The notes: a model not told the origin generated them from the letters alone. DNA of 64,000 bases from Plumapathes pennacea (GCA_964036295.1 OZ038466.1:22000597-22064596), one strand, 5' to 3'. Positions 38,076 to 51,682 are shown, numbered from the stretch's first letter. A program made the numbers and translations.

Positions 38076-41000
38076 GCCTTGTCCTCGTTTCTAATCCCGG
38101 GTTTGTAATTCAGGAAGTAAACTATTTGAATTAAGCCGGTTTTTGAAGCACAACAAAATTCCACTCGACTGAGTGTTGGCGTTCCAGGTGAATTTAGAAA
38201 ACAAGTTGGAGAGAACTCATGCTTTGCAATTCAGGGTCTAACTGTTCAATTCAACCAGTACTTCCCCAAACCAACCTTTTCGTAAACCCTTCACCTGGAC
38301 AGAAAGAAACAAAACAACAAATTAAAACCAAAAATATATATTTAAAAAAGAGAAGGAAATGTTATACTATCACCAAATTGCACAAATTGTGTCATTCATT
38401 TCCTTTTTTCTAAAAAATAAACATCTTTAATTAGTTTTTACAAAATTTTAGAGCCTTTTGTTTAAAACAGGATTATCATGGGTTAGGTCTAGACTTTTTA
38501 AGTATTTTACGCTTGAAACGATATAAAGCTTTACCGCTCGCAAAATGACCGGCCTCGCCACGTTTTGATTACGACAAACGTTTAATTTAGTCTTTGATCA
38601 AAACTCTACTTTTCAATTAGCTGAAAGCCTTGGTCATAACCCTCGGCTTTGAACAACTATGTCAGTGCTTATATAACGTATTTTTCACTTATCTACAATC
38701 CAAAACATAAGCCCTATTGCTTTTGGTCTGGTATGTTTATACAAATCTAATTAGTTGCAAAGTAAATATGGAGTCGTGAAGTATTATTTCCGTAATAAGA
38801 TCCACAGAAATATTACGGCATCTTTAGTCCTACCAACTGCAACATCTCCGCCCAGAGGAGAGCAGATATTTTCAACCTGATCGACGACACCACATGGACT
38901 GGTGGGTAGCGCTTGCGCCGAGCCTGTTTTCACGGAAATAAAACTGAGGACTATGTTCTGGCATCTCTCGTGAAAACCAGGCTTAAACTCCTCAGCTTAC
39001 TTTTACAAACTGATACTTCGGTCAGTGCTTGCCAAGTTTTCCCACACTGCGTGCTATTGGAATTGATTACTTTAGCTAACCAACGAAGGCCGAAACCTGC
39101 CTCGTAACCTTTGGAAAATGTACCAGGAATGGGAGAGGTGGAGACTCGTGGGAAGTTATAGGTACTATGTTTGGCAGTATATCCCTTAAACACGAAAGTC
39201 GCGAAGTGACGAGCTGTAATCTGTGACCAGATACATGGCTGATTCTTTAACCGCAACGGATTAAAAGAAAAATCTTATTCAGTACTGAAAGACTAATACT
39301 GAAGCTTTGTCTGAGGCTAAAGCAGTCCAATCTTGGTGTCTCGTATTAATGAGATCATAGCACACCAAAAGGCTTGTTTAAATTTGGACAGACTAAAACG
39401 GATGAAAGCGCGTATTGATCATGGTGAACATGCATGTTCTGCTCAAACTGAGTTTATGCTACCTTTGACATAACTGCCAAGCCCCTACTTGTGCATTACT
39501 GTGTACGTATTACACCATTGTGTTAAAAAAATAGGTTTGTTTGTTCTAAAATCACAAAAGAACAACAACTGAATATTTGACAAGGTTCAATAATCCATTT
39601 GCTCAGTCAAAGCTCAAGTTTCACTTGAGATGCCTGGGTGTAGTCGATCGTGAATATCTCAGTCACGGTCACTCGGACACTAAAGTATTTACTGTGAGCT
39701 CAGTTAACTACTTCTATAGGTAGAATCTAGGAATTTGACTAGCACTGAGTGTCACTACTAATAGAGTGTCAAAGCTCTCAAAGCATGTCAGTGTTTTTGT
39801 TAAATTTGGACAAAGCTGAGAACACCGCATGTAGGGAAATTACTGAAAACATATTTGTTTTACTGGATGTTGACTGCAATCTTCCAGACAAGACTTCTAC
39901 GTGCTTACATTCACGTTCGTGTGTCTAGTTTGAATCTTATCTTAGTGACTTAAAAATCACACTACAGGGAGGACAGATCCGTAGCGTTAAGCCATTTATC
40001 ATTCAGAGATTAAGTTGATCAGTCAATGGTCAAGACATCAACAAGAACGAAGTCAAAACAAATTTACATCAATGGAAGTTCCAGAAGAATCCAGGCAATA
40101 TAACTGGATTCTATTTGAAGAATTCCATCTCCCATGTTACTTCATAGTGTGAGGTCTGAGTTTATATATTACGCTCCGTCCGGTCAGTGACTTAAAAATA
40201 CACTGGCTTGATAACTTATGTCGTTATTCACTTTAACCTATTTCTTGCAAATATATTTGTCTTGGCTGATTATTACTTGCAAAATTCTGAAAATAATGTT
40301 CAGCTCGAACAAAACTACTTTCAATCTCAGTAAAATGTTGACTATTAGTATATATGTACAGCACATTTGGTATCACCATGCAGCTGTGGTTTGTCAGTCA
40401 TACAGTTCTATTTTCCTGGTCTGACTGTATTTGCACTACACAGCCCGTTCGAGCTATCTACATGGAATCTGATGGCTGAACACTATACATGACTATTGCC
40501 TATCATAATTGTTTTTACATCGCTGACAGCTGATACTTGTAGGATCTCAAAAATATATGAAATATTTCTAAACTTAGATTTGTTATGACAAAGAAGAAAA
40601 GAACAGTCTAAACCATACAGGGATGAATAAAAGGTCGCATTGATGTTTTCAAAAGCTTGCAACTGCATGCGATGGTTTCTAACTTGACCTGAGCTGTATT
40701 CGTCAGGAAATTACTCATGCAAAAGTTTAATTCACGCTCGAATTCTAATTGAGCCAAGTTAGTTCCAGCACAATAGTGTTTTAGATCGTATTTTCACCTT
40801 TTTTAATATACTGAAACGGCTTAACAGCTACTATTTTACGAAATTCCATTAAATTCCACTCCAGCTGATTTCAGTGCAACATACTGAGTAATCCGGCGGC
40901 CCAACTCAGTCTTCACTTTCGGAACGAGATTTCTGAGATTTTCTTGACCGTGAATGCGTTGTCCGTATAAAGCCTAAAGTCTCTTTAAATTAGATCAGCG

Positions 41001-41627
41001 AAATTCTATGAAATTTGACATCAAATACGCTTCTTGATACATAGTCAAGCGTATACAACATCGCCACACGAGATTCAGGAAGTGAATCCGGGTACCGTTT
41101 TCACTGCTTGCATTTGAGTATGACAAAACAGCTAGACAGATCTCGGCGTACCCCTAAATAACTCATCGTTTGTATATTTAACCGACTCTCCGTACAAATT
41201 GGTCTGTATGATCCTGTTTGAATATATCAGTCATCGCCCTACACTGTTAAAAATAATTGCGTTCTTTCATCAACAAGTATAACATATATTTCAAAAACGA
41301 AAGCAACCATGCTGTCTATGAAGAGATTATACGCAGTCAGTCAAACAATGCCGGATGCGCATTCCGAAATTTAGTTTACGGTGATTGGGGCGGCCAAACA
41401 AAAATTCAGGTATAGAAAATTACTCTTGCTCGTACTTAAATTTGACTGTATAAACACAATAAACCTTCAACTTCTTTGAAATGTCAAATAAAACCACTAT
41501 AACGAAAGCAGTCTCTTTAGAAGTACTATAGTCAGTTTCACGTTAATCTAGTTGAACGATGTGGAGATCCGATTTCTGATATTTTTGAGTCTACACAATA
41601 CTGATATATAGGAATGAAAGGGAGATA

Positions 41628-41732
41628 CAGTCAACTTTCTCTAAGCGGATACCTCTCTATTAAAGCGGACACCTCTCTAAGGCGGACACTAAATCTAGTC
41701 CCGAGGGTGTTCGCCTTAGAGAGAGTTGACTG
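41628..41732. mobile_element. Pogo-like MITE (CAGTCAACTCTCTCTAAG type)
   Basis: The left end CAGTCAACTTTCTCTAAGCG and the right end CGCCTTAGAGAGAGTTGACTG are inverted repeats. Internal copies of AAAGCGGACACCTCTCTAAG are present. A TA precedes the left end. Confidence 0.7.
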
Positions 41733-44204
41733 CAACGTCGAGAGGCAAATATTAACATGCAACGGAACACACGCAAACAACTGTATTAGGAGATCACTGC
41801 CCTTGACTAGGGGAAGAATGTATTTGGTACACTGGGAGAAGTGGTTGGGTTAAGTTTTGATGCAATGTTCAGGTAAGCAAATAAATTTCATTTCAAAGTT
41901 AACTCCTTGTTCAAATCCAATAAAGAAATGTCTACTTCCTGACTGAATTGCGTTATTTGAGATGAATCGCAGGCTAAGAACTAGCACTCCTTAGTTGACT
42001 CATGAAAGTCTGGAGATCCCACCGGTTGGAGATGATAATTGAGTTCAATGCAAAATGTGTTGGCTAATGTCAAGCCGACTGCTAAGAGCAGAGAGAATAG
42101 ACTGTTATTACACATTATGAACTTTTAGCTATGGTAGACCATTGCGGGTTTTCAGTAAATTAGTTTACGTGGAGACAGGTTAACCCGTGGGCTCGGGGAA
42201 TATTGCAACTTTCCACAGTCTTATACTGAAGTGAAACCCGCGTGTACGTAACTTTTATTGTGGCTGCAAACGGCGAAATACTCCCTGGACACAATGGAAC
42301 ATGGCTGGCAAAACTCCTTTCAAGAGCTGACTTCCCCAATCCATGCACGTCAACGTCATGTCAGTATCCGACCAAAAAAATGACTTTAATATACCGAGTG
42401 ATGACATGTTCTGAGTGCGAACAAACCAACTATTGTAGGCTGTTTTATGTCCAGTAAATATAAAGCTCGGGAACTCTGCGCATTATTAGTGTGAGCCATG
42501 AGTTTTTTTCAGCACTATGTGTGGCCCGCAACGATTATAGTTTCACTTCATTCCAGTCGAAATGGTCAGTACTGAAGTTTGGCATTTTGTTTACTGCGGC
42601 AAGGAAAACTGTGAGGCAGTTTATGACCTCAGCCCGATAATATGACAATCTTGCACTGTGGGTTTCTCTGCTTGTGGCTTCAGCTTTTGAACTCCGTTCT
42701 TCGTATATGTAAGTCAGTCTAATATTCTGACAAGATGCGCTGTATGACTCACCAGATGAATAATAATAATATAAGTAATAACCACTGACTTCAGTTTTAA
42801 AGACATACGGTGACTTCGTGTATAAAACACCCTATCTGAATTGTCACTCAGTAACCAGATGTGTCCACTTAAACGAAAACAAGTACATTTTCCAATAACT
42901 GTATGCATCACGTTAGTGTTACCGAGTTGAGTTCGTGTATAAGCACATCTATCATACTATACACACTTGGGGATGCGTGAACAATTGAAAGGATATATAA
43001 AAAGGGACCTTCGACCTCGGCAAAACAATCCGAGATTACCCAGTCTGACTTTTCTAAAAAGAAAACTGATTCGTCTCAACGTAGTAAACTTCTGCAACAC
43101 GTAAATGAAAGGTGCAGACCTCTCAATGAGCACATTCTATAATAGACCATGCAGTGTTTATGCCGTCCTAAGTCGGGTTCACTCGATTTTCGCAAAGTTT
43201 CAATTTCATAGAAGGAAAAATATGGTGCAGGAAACTAAGGATTACCAACGGCAGAAGGCATCTTGTTCTTGTATTGTTAGTGCAACTTCATTTGTACGGT
43301 CGTTCACAAAAACCTGGACTACATTTCGAAACCTGAATAGAGTCTGTGTTTTGCCAGACAGTCAATTGAATCGTCAGCGAGGAACAAAACGAAGTCAACA
43401 AAAGAGAGCTGACCATGCACGGTCACATAGACATTCAGGAGTCCTTTTATTATCGCTTCAGGTGGCCGTGATTTTTTGTTCTCCGTGATACCTTGACGCT
43501 CAGCACCGCTACTTTAACAAGGAAAGGCCGAGGGAAAGTTGATTCTGTTTACATATTTTTAGCCACGCGAAGGCCAGCACCGCTCCTGTACAACAAATCA
43601 GTTAATCTCGCCAGCCGAAAGGCACTTTCCACAGATCCATGATACTCTCTTAGTAAAATTAACCCTAGTTTGACTAAGATCCTCACTGTTTTGATCAGTG
43701 CACTGGCAGATCATAGTAATAAATGTTGGCGATTTAAAACAAAGCAGTCGATCGACAACTATCAGCATCAAAGGCTGAATGTCCAACAATTCCGGCTATG
43801 CATTGAAAGTGCGAATCGACTGTGTTCAGATACCTTCACGAAGTGAGGACATGTAACTTTAGGGGTCAATTAAGATGTCACCTCGAGATATATTAAGTGA
43901 TATTTCTGTTTAATTAATAGAGTACTGAATTCACACAGCTATACAGTCTAAGGTCTACTCTCTTCTTCCGGAAAGGTGACATAACTATTTTGTACGAAAA
44001 CTGTTCATTCCAAAACGCAATAGATTATAAACCCAAGTGCATGACTGTAAAATAGATGTCCGTCTATATAAACTAGTTTATGGTCGTGAAAAGATTTCAA
44101 TCAACCTGATGGAGACGACCTGAAAACAGATACAAATGATGTAAGCATCCTAGCTGTATCAGAATGAAAAGTTCCCGACCCTCTACCTTGGAAAGATGAT
44201 CTAG

Positions 44205-44420
44205 TGACATTTCGTGGTATCAGCCTAGCCACGTAGCCAGCTACCATTATTGCATGTCAGTATAGCGTGCGGTTTTCCCAATCGACTGGCTGTGCAAAGA
44301 ATCAGCTCTCTTAAGCATATTGACGTCATTTCATGGTATCAGTTTTGCCTGTTATTGCTGCATGCCTGAATAGCGTGAGGTTTCCCATTGCGACTGGTCG
44401 TGCAAAGAATTTCTCAAACA
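44205..44420. repeat. Divergent two-copy direct repeat
   Basis: TCGTGGTATCAGCCT..GACTGGCTGTGCAAAGAAT is followed by CATGGTATCAGTTTT..GACTGGTCGTGCAAAGAAT, about 110-125 bp apart. Confidence 0.7.
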
Positions 44421-45240
44421 CTTTAGGAATAGGTGAAACAAATATGTGTTACCTGAATGACTAAATTCGCAGCGCTATGGAGTTCTAGAATGTGGAGAAG
44501 AGGGCCAAGGGTAGATCAACCGCCAAAGGGACTCGGACATACGCTAAAAACAAAAGTGTTTCACACTTCAGCTATGTAAAAGCAGTACTGAGAATATCGT
44601 CGCGGATTGCAATTCTGTTTTCGAACCGACGTTTCTTTTCAATGTTTGGCTGAATATTCCCCATGGAGTGTAACAAACACCACTGAATCATCTAAAGTGT
44701 CTGTCCCACTATTTGTGTATGTCTCTCGCGCGCCTGTGTCTTTTCTCTTTGTCTCTGTAGTTAAACAATTGTTTTTCTCTGTCTGCCGGATATATCTGCG
44801 TACTCTGTTTACCACTCTAACTCCTTCTGTACTTCGTAACGGAAACAACATGCAGACGAAAACACATTGAACTTGATAGCCATGCAATCATATGCTGACG
44901 CAAATTTTGGACACTGTCAAGAATGTTTAGAATAGCGTAACAATACTGAAAAACTGGGAATTTATGAGTTGTTTATTGAGTGACTATAACACCTCTTGCC
45001 ACACTCTCTAAGGAGGTCCGAAGGGGGTTAAGCTGGAAGATATTTCGGCTTAAAATGCCAACAATGATTTCAACGTTTATATTTAGAAGTTGTTTTCTTT
45101 CACCGGGGCAGCTGGTCGAGTTGATGTTACTGTCAATCATCGCTCGCTGAAGGGCTAGAGATTACCAGCTTTACAAGTACATGCATGTTTACACATGTCA
45201 AATGGAAAATAATTACATATCCTCCACTGCAGGGAATAGC

Positions 45241-45265
45241 AAAAAAAAAAAAAAAAAAAAAAAAA
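45241..45265. repeat. A homopolymer tract
   Basis: Run of 25 A. No retroposed sequence could be recognised upstream, so it is not assigned to a retroelement. Confidence 0.9.
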
Positions 45266-48200
45266 GAAAAGTGACGGTAGCCCGTACCACTATTTGTTCT
45301 GCTGTTTTAGACATTTTGGTTGTTTACTATCCGTAACCTTAGAGTATTGTGTCTTGATGTTGTCTTGAATGCCAAAATCCAGTAAAATTATCTCATCCAT
45401 GACTTCTAAAAATCTGTTGTATCTCAGGTTCGAGATGTTATTTCTATCTGCGTAGCCGAGATTTTGAAAGTCTAAGCTGCCAATATTTCATAAAACTTCT
45501 CATATGATATGCTATGGGCCATACCCAAAATGCTGCGGTCGTGTTCAACCCCAGCTGTCCATTCCAGTCTGATCAAGTTTACCCAACCAAGCACGGTATC
45601 AATTTTGTATGTTGGACGACTATCTGCTTGAGTTTCCCGTCTTTGATGGCGCAACAAACACATCATTCAAATTAGAGATAATCCGCGTTGGGTAAAACCA
45701 AAAGGAGCGAAACGGAAAATGCTGGGTGGTCGGTAATTCAGAATCACGATTCACTCCAATCGGTAAAAGCTTCCTGAAGGACGTCGGGGGTTGAAACCGT
45801 CTTGGTATTCTAAGCTACAAACTTTATTCGGACCAAAAAGAAATTACTGTTCAACAGAAGGAGCCTCAGGTACACACCTAGTTATATCTCGCTATGAGGG
45901 GGTCGTTTCAGCTTGCAGGTTAGCGTCAAGCGGCTCACTTCAGAGGAATATTTGGTTGCAAAAAATGCCACAGAGTTTATAATGCTGACTCATACTTATC
46001 AAGCGGTATCTCTGGAAAACAGGCAGTGAGAGGTGATAGGTCATTAAATAGTATTACCGATAAAAACTAGATTTCTCGCATTCTTGAAGTCGACGTGTTT
46101 TCATGCGCCGTCTGTACGTTTCTTAGCCCAGACTGGATCAAAACGTCTTTCCACCTCACTTCCCAATTCCAAGCAACCTAAACAGTCCGCGAACTCGAAT
46201 AATTCCGTTCAGGATTCTGGACCCACTGGGACAAAACCTCAATAGTTCATAGGGTCATTCCCTCCAAATGACATTTTTTCAAATGTTTTTTAAACCCATT
46301 AGTGAAATAATAATGCTTGAGATCAAGGCTACTGATGTGCAAATGAGGCACATTGTTTATTTCATTCCATTGGAATATCAGTCACTTTGAGAGTCATCCG
46401 GCTTGCGGTGGCAAACCTTGGTAATTTTGGAATATGCACTGCATCCGAACTAAACACCGGTGCGGCGGGGGCAGGCTAGTGAGAATCGGCGACATTTTTT
46501 AAATTAAATGGAGTCAGCAGGAAGCGTCAGTTTGTGGCTGCTTGGGTGGTCTAGGGTGGACGCGGTCGACAAACTGAGATTTCATAACTAAAGGGCTCGT
46601 TGACCGATAACCAAAGACTGATATGCCACACAGTTTATTTTGAGCTTCCGGTATTGGCATCAGGTGTTTGAACTTTTTGTTTCTCTGTCAGACTCTAACT
46701 CACTTTATATCCCGCTTTGTATCTTTTAAGTTAAAGCCGATCTTTGATAGGCCTGTTGAAGGTCTCTGAAAATCTTGCAAGACGATGTATCCCTACTCGC
46801 ATGTGGCAAAGTACTTCCATCCCCCGTGTTCTCGTATCTTTTAAAATACCGCTCCAAGATAATCCCACTAACATTATTAGGCGGCTTTCGCAGCCGAAAT
46901 GCCAATGGCCGCGGCTAATTAACTGATTTTAATCAATTTAATTTAGACGAACAAATGATCTGTCACCACCAGAAAGAGCATGTAAACATTAGCTATACAG
47001 ACGAGTTTTTTGCGGCTGTGTGTGGGCCAAACGTGCTCGAAAGTGATGATATTTAAGGGTTACTGCGCATGTACCACTGAGAAGAGACATTTATACCAAC
47101 AAGGAGAGAATGAACAATACTGTTATTTTTTCTCAGTATTCTGTCAATAATGATTGATTAAATTCATAGCTAAGTGCAAATAAACATGTCGGTAGAACCG
47201 CCCAACTTAACGAATGAGCTATTTCAGTTCAGTTGCTGTACTGAAATATGAGGAATTCCAGCGGCTTCGCGCGGAAAACTACAAAAACTGCCAGGCGTTC
47301 TTTGTCAAGGCTCAAATGGACTGGGACCTAACAAAACAAACATGGCTGCCAGTCTGGACAGTCGATCGGGCCACTGGTATACTCTTGAATTTGAACCTTT
47401 GAAAGATCCCCAAGAACCTCTGTGACAGGGATGAGGCGTGGCCAACTTTCCTTAGCTCATGGAAATACTGTAAAATGCATCGAAGATTCAACGCTTCGAA
47501 CTTTGTTGCAACGTGGCAACACGCAGTGTTGTGATTTGACATGAGGAAGGTGAACCTGCCACCGAGCGAAGATTTCCTTGGCAAAGCAAGTAAGTTTACT
47601 CACGAACTGCAGAAGAATACATTACGATGTGCCACAAAAGTTAATCATTAGTTTGTTTATAGTATCTCCGATCAATTGACTTTTATGAGATTGAGGTGAC
47701 AGTGCAGGCTGTTTTAATATTTTTCAAACATAGCGGTTTGTTTGGGAAGGGAAACCAATATTTATGGGATTTCGAGGCCCCGAGGAAAGGTGGAGGGGAA
47801 TTAAAATAAATCTCGTACGGTAGGCTGCACACAGATTTTTAACCCCGGATCCGTAACATTCAACTCTGGGGTCGAAATGGCGGCCCTTTTGTGTACTGCA
47901 CCTTCTTAAAAAAAAAACAAAAAACAAAAACAAAACCAAACTATTTTATACCCTGGTAGAGAAAGACTTAACGAAAAACCATACGCGACAACTCTACAAA
48001 CGCGATGTTTGTGAACTCAACTTGACGTGAGTTTCAGAACCCCTTTATAATAGCAATACGATTTGCATTTCTTACCGACCCTTTGGAATACCAAAAACCA
48101 TAGCTTTTTCTATACCAAGTTTCTTATACCTGAGGCCTGAAAAGGGACCTCTTTTGGGCGAAGCCTTCCTTTTCAGCATGCCAAGCATATCATAGGGAGT

Positions 48201-48596
48201 GGAGCCCCCTCCACCCACCCTCCACGCACACACACACACACACACATACACAGCCAGGTTTGAGACATACATGAAAACACCATCTTGACTTTTAGATACA
48301 CGTATGGATTGGGACGTGATCAGATGCATTGAGCCATTTCAGTAGTTCAACTTCAATCCTACTGTGCAGAGACACATTGATATACAAAGGTTATTGGAAC
48401 TATGCTCTGGTGAAAGCTTACTATATAACTATATATTTACTATTAATTCTCACTGTGTTACTCATATGTTTTCTTCTTAAAAGGCTGGAGAATTTACACA
48501 TTGAGCTTGGGCGTGAAAAGGTTAAAGTTCAGGTAAGTTGTACTGTTGAACTATGGCACACACACAAAAAAAGATTTACTGTATTGGAGAGAAAGA

Positions 48597-48638
48597 TCGC
48601 AGACCGAGGTTTGCTCTGGCTGTACACTCCACGTGTAG
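48597..48638 (+). pseudogene. Fragment resembling the 5' coding part of the O-fucosyltransferase-like gene
   Basis: 42 bp are about 88 percent identical by eye to 49572-49613 (TCGCAGACCGAGG and CCACGTGTAG blocks at both ends). In the matching frame it reads RRPRFALAVHSTCS, against RRPRSALTVRSTCS in the intact gene, and then stops. A decayed local duplication is the simplest explanation; it is too short for certainty. Confidence 0.4.
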
Positions 48639-49395
48639 TACATTAACTGTTTAAATCAAAACCTCCCAGTTTCTAAATGTTTGCAGCTTATATATACGCA
48701 AGCATTTGTGATTGTTACACCAAATTTGTATAAGAAACACTGAATTGGTACAACCTTATTGAGCAATGATTAAACAGATAACAAGACTTGAAAAACTGTA
48801 ACTTTGGTAATTCGTTGTTAATTGTGAAGAAGTTGCAATACAGTTGTAAATCGACAATTATTCATTGTCATAAAAATCGACAATGAATAAGTAGCGTAAT
48901 TTTTTTTTACAACTAGACGTTAAGTCATGTAGTTCTTTAAATGGTAACCACACTGGCCTTTTTATGTCAAAAAGCGGGCAAACTGAACAAAGAGGCCGCG
49001 ACAACTATTGGCTGAACTCTCTACATTAATTCATGCTTGAAGTATTCAGTGATTCTCAAACTTTCACGTCTGAAGCTTGATATATCGGCAGTTAGATTGC
49101 TCTTTCGGCCAACGAAATACAGGTGAAGCTTGTGGTAATCTTACTTGCTCCTGGCGATCTCGTCTGGGAGTTTTAACTTTACGGTACGAGATGACATCAA
49201 CTTTGAAGGTTCAGTGATTTTCAGTTCTTGAGATTTCACGCCTCCGTAAGACGGGCGTTACTACGGCCAAGAACAATGGAACCACAAGAAGGAGCTTTCC
49301 TGAAGCTTTGTCGCTGATGAATTCATCCTTGAACTATTCACTGATCCTAGTCATAATCATCCGCCCTTTGTAAAAGTAAACGAAAACTGGGAAAG

Positions 49396-50799
49396 ATGTC
49401 GCATGGATCGCGCATATTGCATCCTTTCTTGTGGCTTCAGTGCGCAGGAAGCAGTTTTTATGCCAAGTGTATTCGGCGGCCCTCGATCTGGACAGCTAGA
49501 TTACAGACACTCAGTGTGTTCGCTATCACTCTGTTTTTGCTGTTCACCTTTCCGGAGGATCATCGTAGAGCTCGCAGACCGAGGTCTGCTCTGACGGTAC
49601 GGTCCACGTGTAGCGGGGAAAGCGGTGTTTACATCAACGGTCACTTAACGTGTGATGTCGAGGAAAATATGAAGTTCCTGTCCTATCAGCCTCCTGGAGG
49701 CGGCTGGAATAACCAGAGATTTGCCTTTGAAAATGCGGTTGTCATGGCGAAGCTTCTGAACAGAACTTTAGTTATCCATCCCCTTGCACCGCACCAGGAG
49801 ATTCTTCGCGTAAAGCGCATGTGGAAAATTTATGAAGGTTACAAAGTTTACAACTCCATAGCACCCGAAAATCTTCTGCCCCTTTCTAAAGCCATTGATC
49901 TGAAGTACCTGTCCCGTTTATTGCCGGTCAAAGAGATCACCAAAAATCACCAGACGTTTTTTGCAAACTTTCGCGGTTTAGAGTTCTACAAGGTGTGTCA
50001 CAATAGTTTTTTGGGGCTGTGGATTGATGCATATCCTCCCAAGGAAGCTACTGGTTCTTGGAATATTCTAAGAAAGTACACGAAACATCACCGTTCTAAT
50101 ATCTCAGATATCCCTGGATACAGAAGAACGTGTAAGTCGGAGTTGAGTAGGTATACTACTAACCTACCTCAAGGCGAAAGACCAGTTTGGGGGATCTTAG
50201 ACGAGCTTGCTAACAGATCAGAAGATATGATATATTTCGAAGAAGGCTCCCTGTATGTTCGGAAGATCTTGTTTTTTAACAGACAACGCGCTTTGGCTGC
50301 TCACGACTGGGTTATGCGCTACATTCGTAGTGCACCTGAGCTGAACGAAAGAGTCCTACGCGTTGCTAGAAAGATTGGCCACCCGTTCAACGCAATCCAC
50401 GTCCGTAGGACAGACCATCCGTCGAAACTTCTGGTGTCTCAAAACACTTGGTTAACAAAACTGAAAAACAGTAACGCGCTCAGTGTCAGCCAATTACTTT
50501 ACGTGGCAACGGACGAGAAAAACAGGACTTGGTTTGAGCCTTTTGTCCAAGCCGGCTACAAACTCTTGTTTGCGGAAGACTTTTCTGACATCCTACAACT
50601 TAATCTCTTGAGCAAGACCGTCGCGCAAGATGTCTTGGGACTTTACGAGCAATTAATCTGTGTGCACGCGTTTCATTTCGTTGGCTCTTACTACTCGACC
50701 TTTACACAGTTCATCCACCGACTTAGACAACAAGCTGTGTGGAAAGGCGGCTTCCTTCCGCATCACTTGAGTTCCATCGTATGGGCAGACGATCTGTAG
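49396..50799 (+). CDS. O-fucosyltransferase-like type II membrane protein, intronless
   Basis: 467 residues in one exon. A short basic N-terminus is followed by a single membrane anchor at about residues 36-52 and a lumenal domain, the layout of Golgi/ER glycosyltransferases. Family features are the N-terminal nucleotide-sugar loop (YQPPGGGWNNQRFAFENA, about residues 95-112), AKLLNRTLVI, the basic motif HVRRTD at residues 335-340 (the fucose-nucleotide-binding HxRxxD motif of GDP-fucose O-fucosyltransferases), YVATDE and a C-terminal SYYSTFTQFIHRLR. Expected reaction: transfer of fucose from GDP-fucose to Ser/Thr of secretory proteins; the acceptor is unknown. It is not POFUT1 or POFUT2 themselves but a member of the wider PF10250-type group. 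A diverged paralog lies 7.5 kb downstream on the other strand. Confidence 0.82.
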   Translation: MSHGSRILHPFLWLQCAGSSFYAKCIRRPSIWTARLQTLSVFAITLFLLFTFPEDHRRARRPRSALTVRSTCSGESGVYINGHLTCDVEENMKFLSYQPPGGGWNNQRFAFENAVVMAKLLNRTLVIHPLAPHQEILRVKRMWKIYEGYKVYNSIAPENLLPLSKAIDLKYLSRLLPVKEITKNHQTFFANFRGLEFYKVCHNSFLGLWIDAYPPKEATGSWNILRKYTKHHRSNISDIPGYRRTCKSELSRYTTNLPQGERPVWGILDELANRSEDMIYFEEGSLYVRKILFFNRQRALAAHDWVMRYIRSAPELNERVLRVARKIGHPFNAIHVRRTDHPSKLLVSQNTWLTKLKNSNALSVSQLLYVATDEKNRTWFEPFVQAGYKLLFAEDFSDILQLNLLSKTVAQDVLGLYEQLICVHAFHFVGSYYSTFTQFIHRLRQQAVWKGGFLPHHLSSIVWADDL

Positions 50800-51344
50800 G
50801 ACATTGGCCGGTACCAGACGTCGTCCATATCTGGGAAAAGAGTCTGGGGACACCAAGGATGCCATGGTTACGTGCTAACTTATTTGTCTGTAGTTTGTCA
50901 GGCTGGGACGCATTTTTGGACCTGTTTCAAACCAGAAATAATTTAGTGTGCAGCGTATTGTTCTGTAAAGTGGGATGCTATTCAAGCCCTGTAAAAAGCG
51001 CTTACTGATGAATGTTTGCGTTGGTGTAATGACCAAAACAATGGATGGTATTCATTTGTCATATCTTTTTTAGATTTGGGCAAGGGAGGGGTGGGTGGGG
51101 AAGCACGCTCTCAGCGTCTGCTTAGTCATACTTCACGTAACCTGTGAAAACGGCTGACTTAACTTCAGCCGCTTTGAACCTATTGACCCTTTGCGGTTCT
51201 GAACCGGTCGATTGCTTAGCCTGCGAAAGGAGCGGATTCACTTCGGACGACCGGATTCATACGTCGTTCTCTTCCGATGCAAGGTTGCTTGTTCAGGTGT
51301 GACTTAATTATAGATGTATCGTTTTGTTAACTGCGGAGAACGTA

Positions 51345-51515
51345 TTTAAGCTTTTCACTCCCAAGTGTGATCAAGTTCAATTTTCTCATTCGGTTTTGGC
51401 AGCACAAATATTCATACAGTAAGGAGAACTTGGCTTTTGATACCTTGCTACCTATCACATTTTCCTTTTAAAAGGTTGGGAGAATCTGCATTTTGAACTT
51501 GGGAGTGAAAGGGCT
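51345..51515. repeat. Dispersed repeat family A, foldback copy
   Basis: TTTTCACTCCCAAG at the left is complementary to CTTGGGAGTGAAAG at the right, with GGTTGGGAGAATCTGC inside. It directly abuts the next MITE. Confidence 0.7.
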
Positions 51516-51682
51516 AAGGTGATGTTACACGAGACGATTTTTAACGACGATTTTTCGCCCAACACCTACAATTTTGTGGCTAGCGCTTTGGCTTTTACTC
51601 TAAAAACATGGCGAACCTTCATAGAAAAAAAAATGTTGCGCAAAAAATCGTCGTTAAAAATCGTCTCGTGTAACATCACCTT
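51516..51682. mobile_element. Foldback MITE with near-perfect 41-bp terminal inverted repeats
   Basis: AAGGTGATGTTACACGAGAC at the left and its complement at the right (51641-51682) differ at about one position. The termini begin AGGTGATG, like the AGGTGAAG ends of the element at 22015, so both may belong to one PIF/Harbinger-type group. Confidence 0.85.

Larger units (their letters stand above)
32945..49395. other. 16-kb region without recognisable genes
   Basis: Open frames are short and overlap on both strands, with no splice-linked homology to any family I know. It contains a GT repeat near 33760, a direct duplication at 37952-38075, a MITE at 41628-41732, a divergent direct duplication at 44205-44420, an A tract at 45241-45265, a CA repeat at 48231-48246 and part of a family A repeat near 48450-48535. 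It may include distant regulatory DNA or a non-coding transcript. Confidence 0.6.

Noticed and set aside
43105-43488. 127-residue frame preceded by TATATAAAAAG at about 42994
   Set aside because: No family, no splice context and low-complexity basic composition; the TATA-like sequence alone is too weak.
48329-48646. 105-residue frame with a hydrophobic segment
   Set aside because: Overlaps a family A repeat and the decayed fucosyltransferase-like fragment; no supporting homology.
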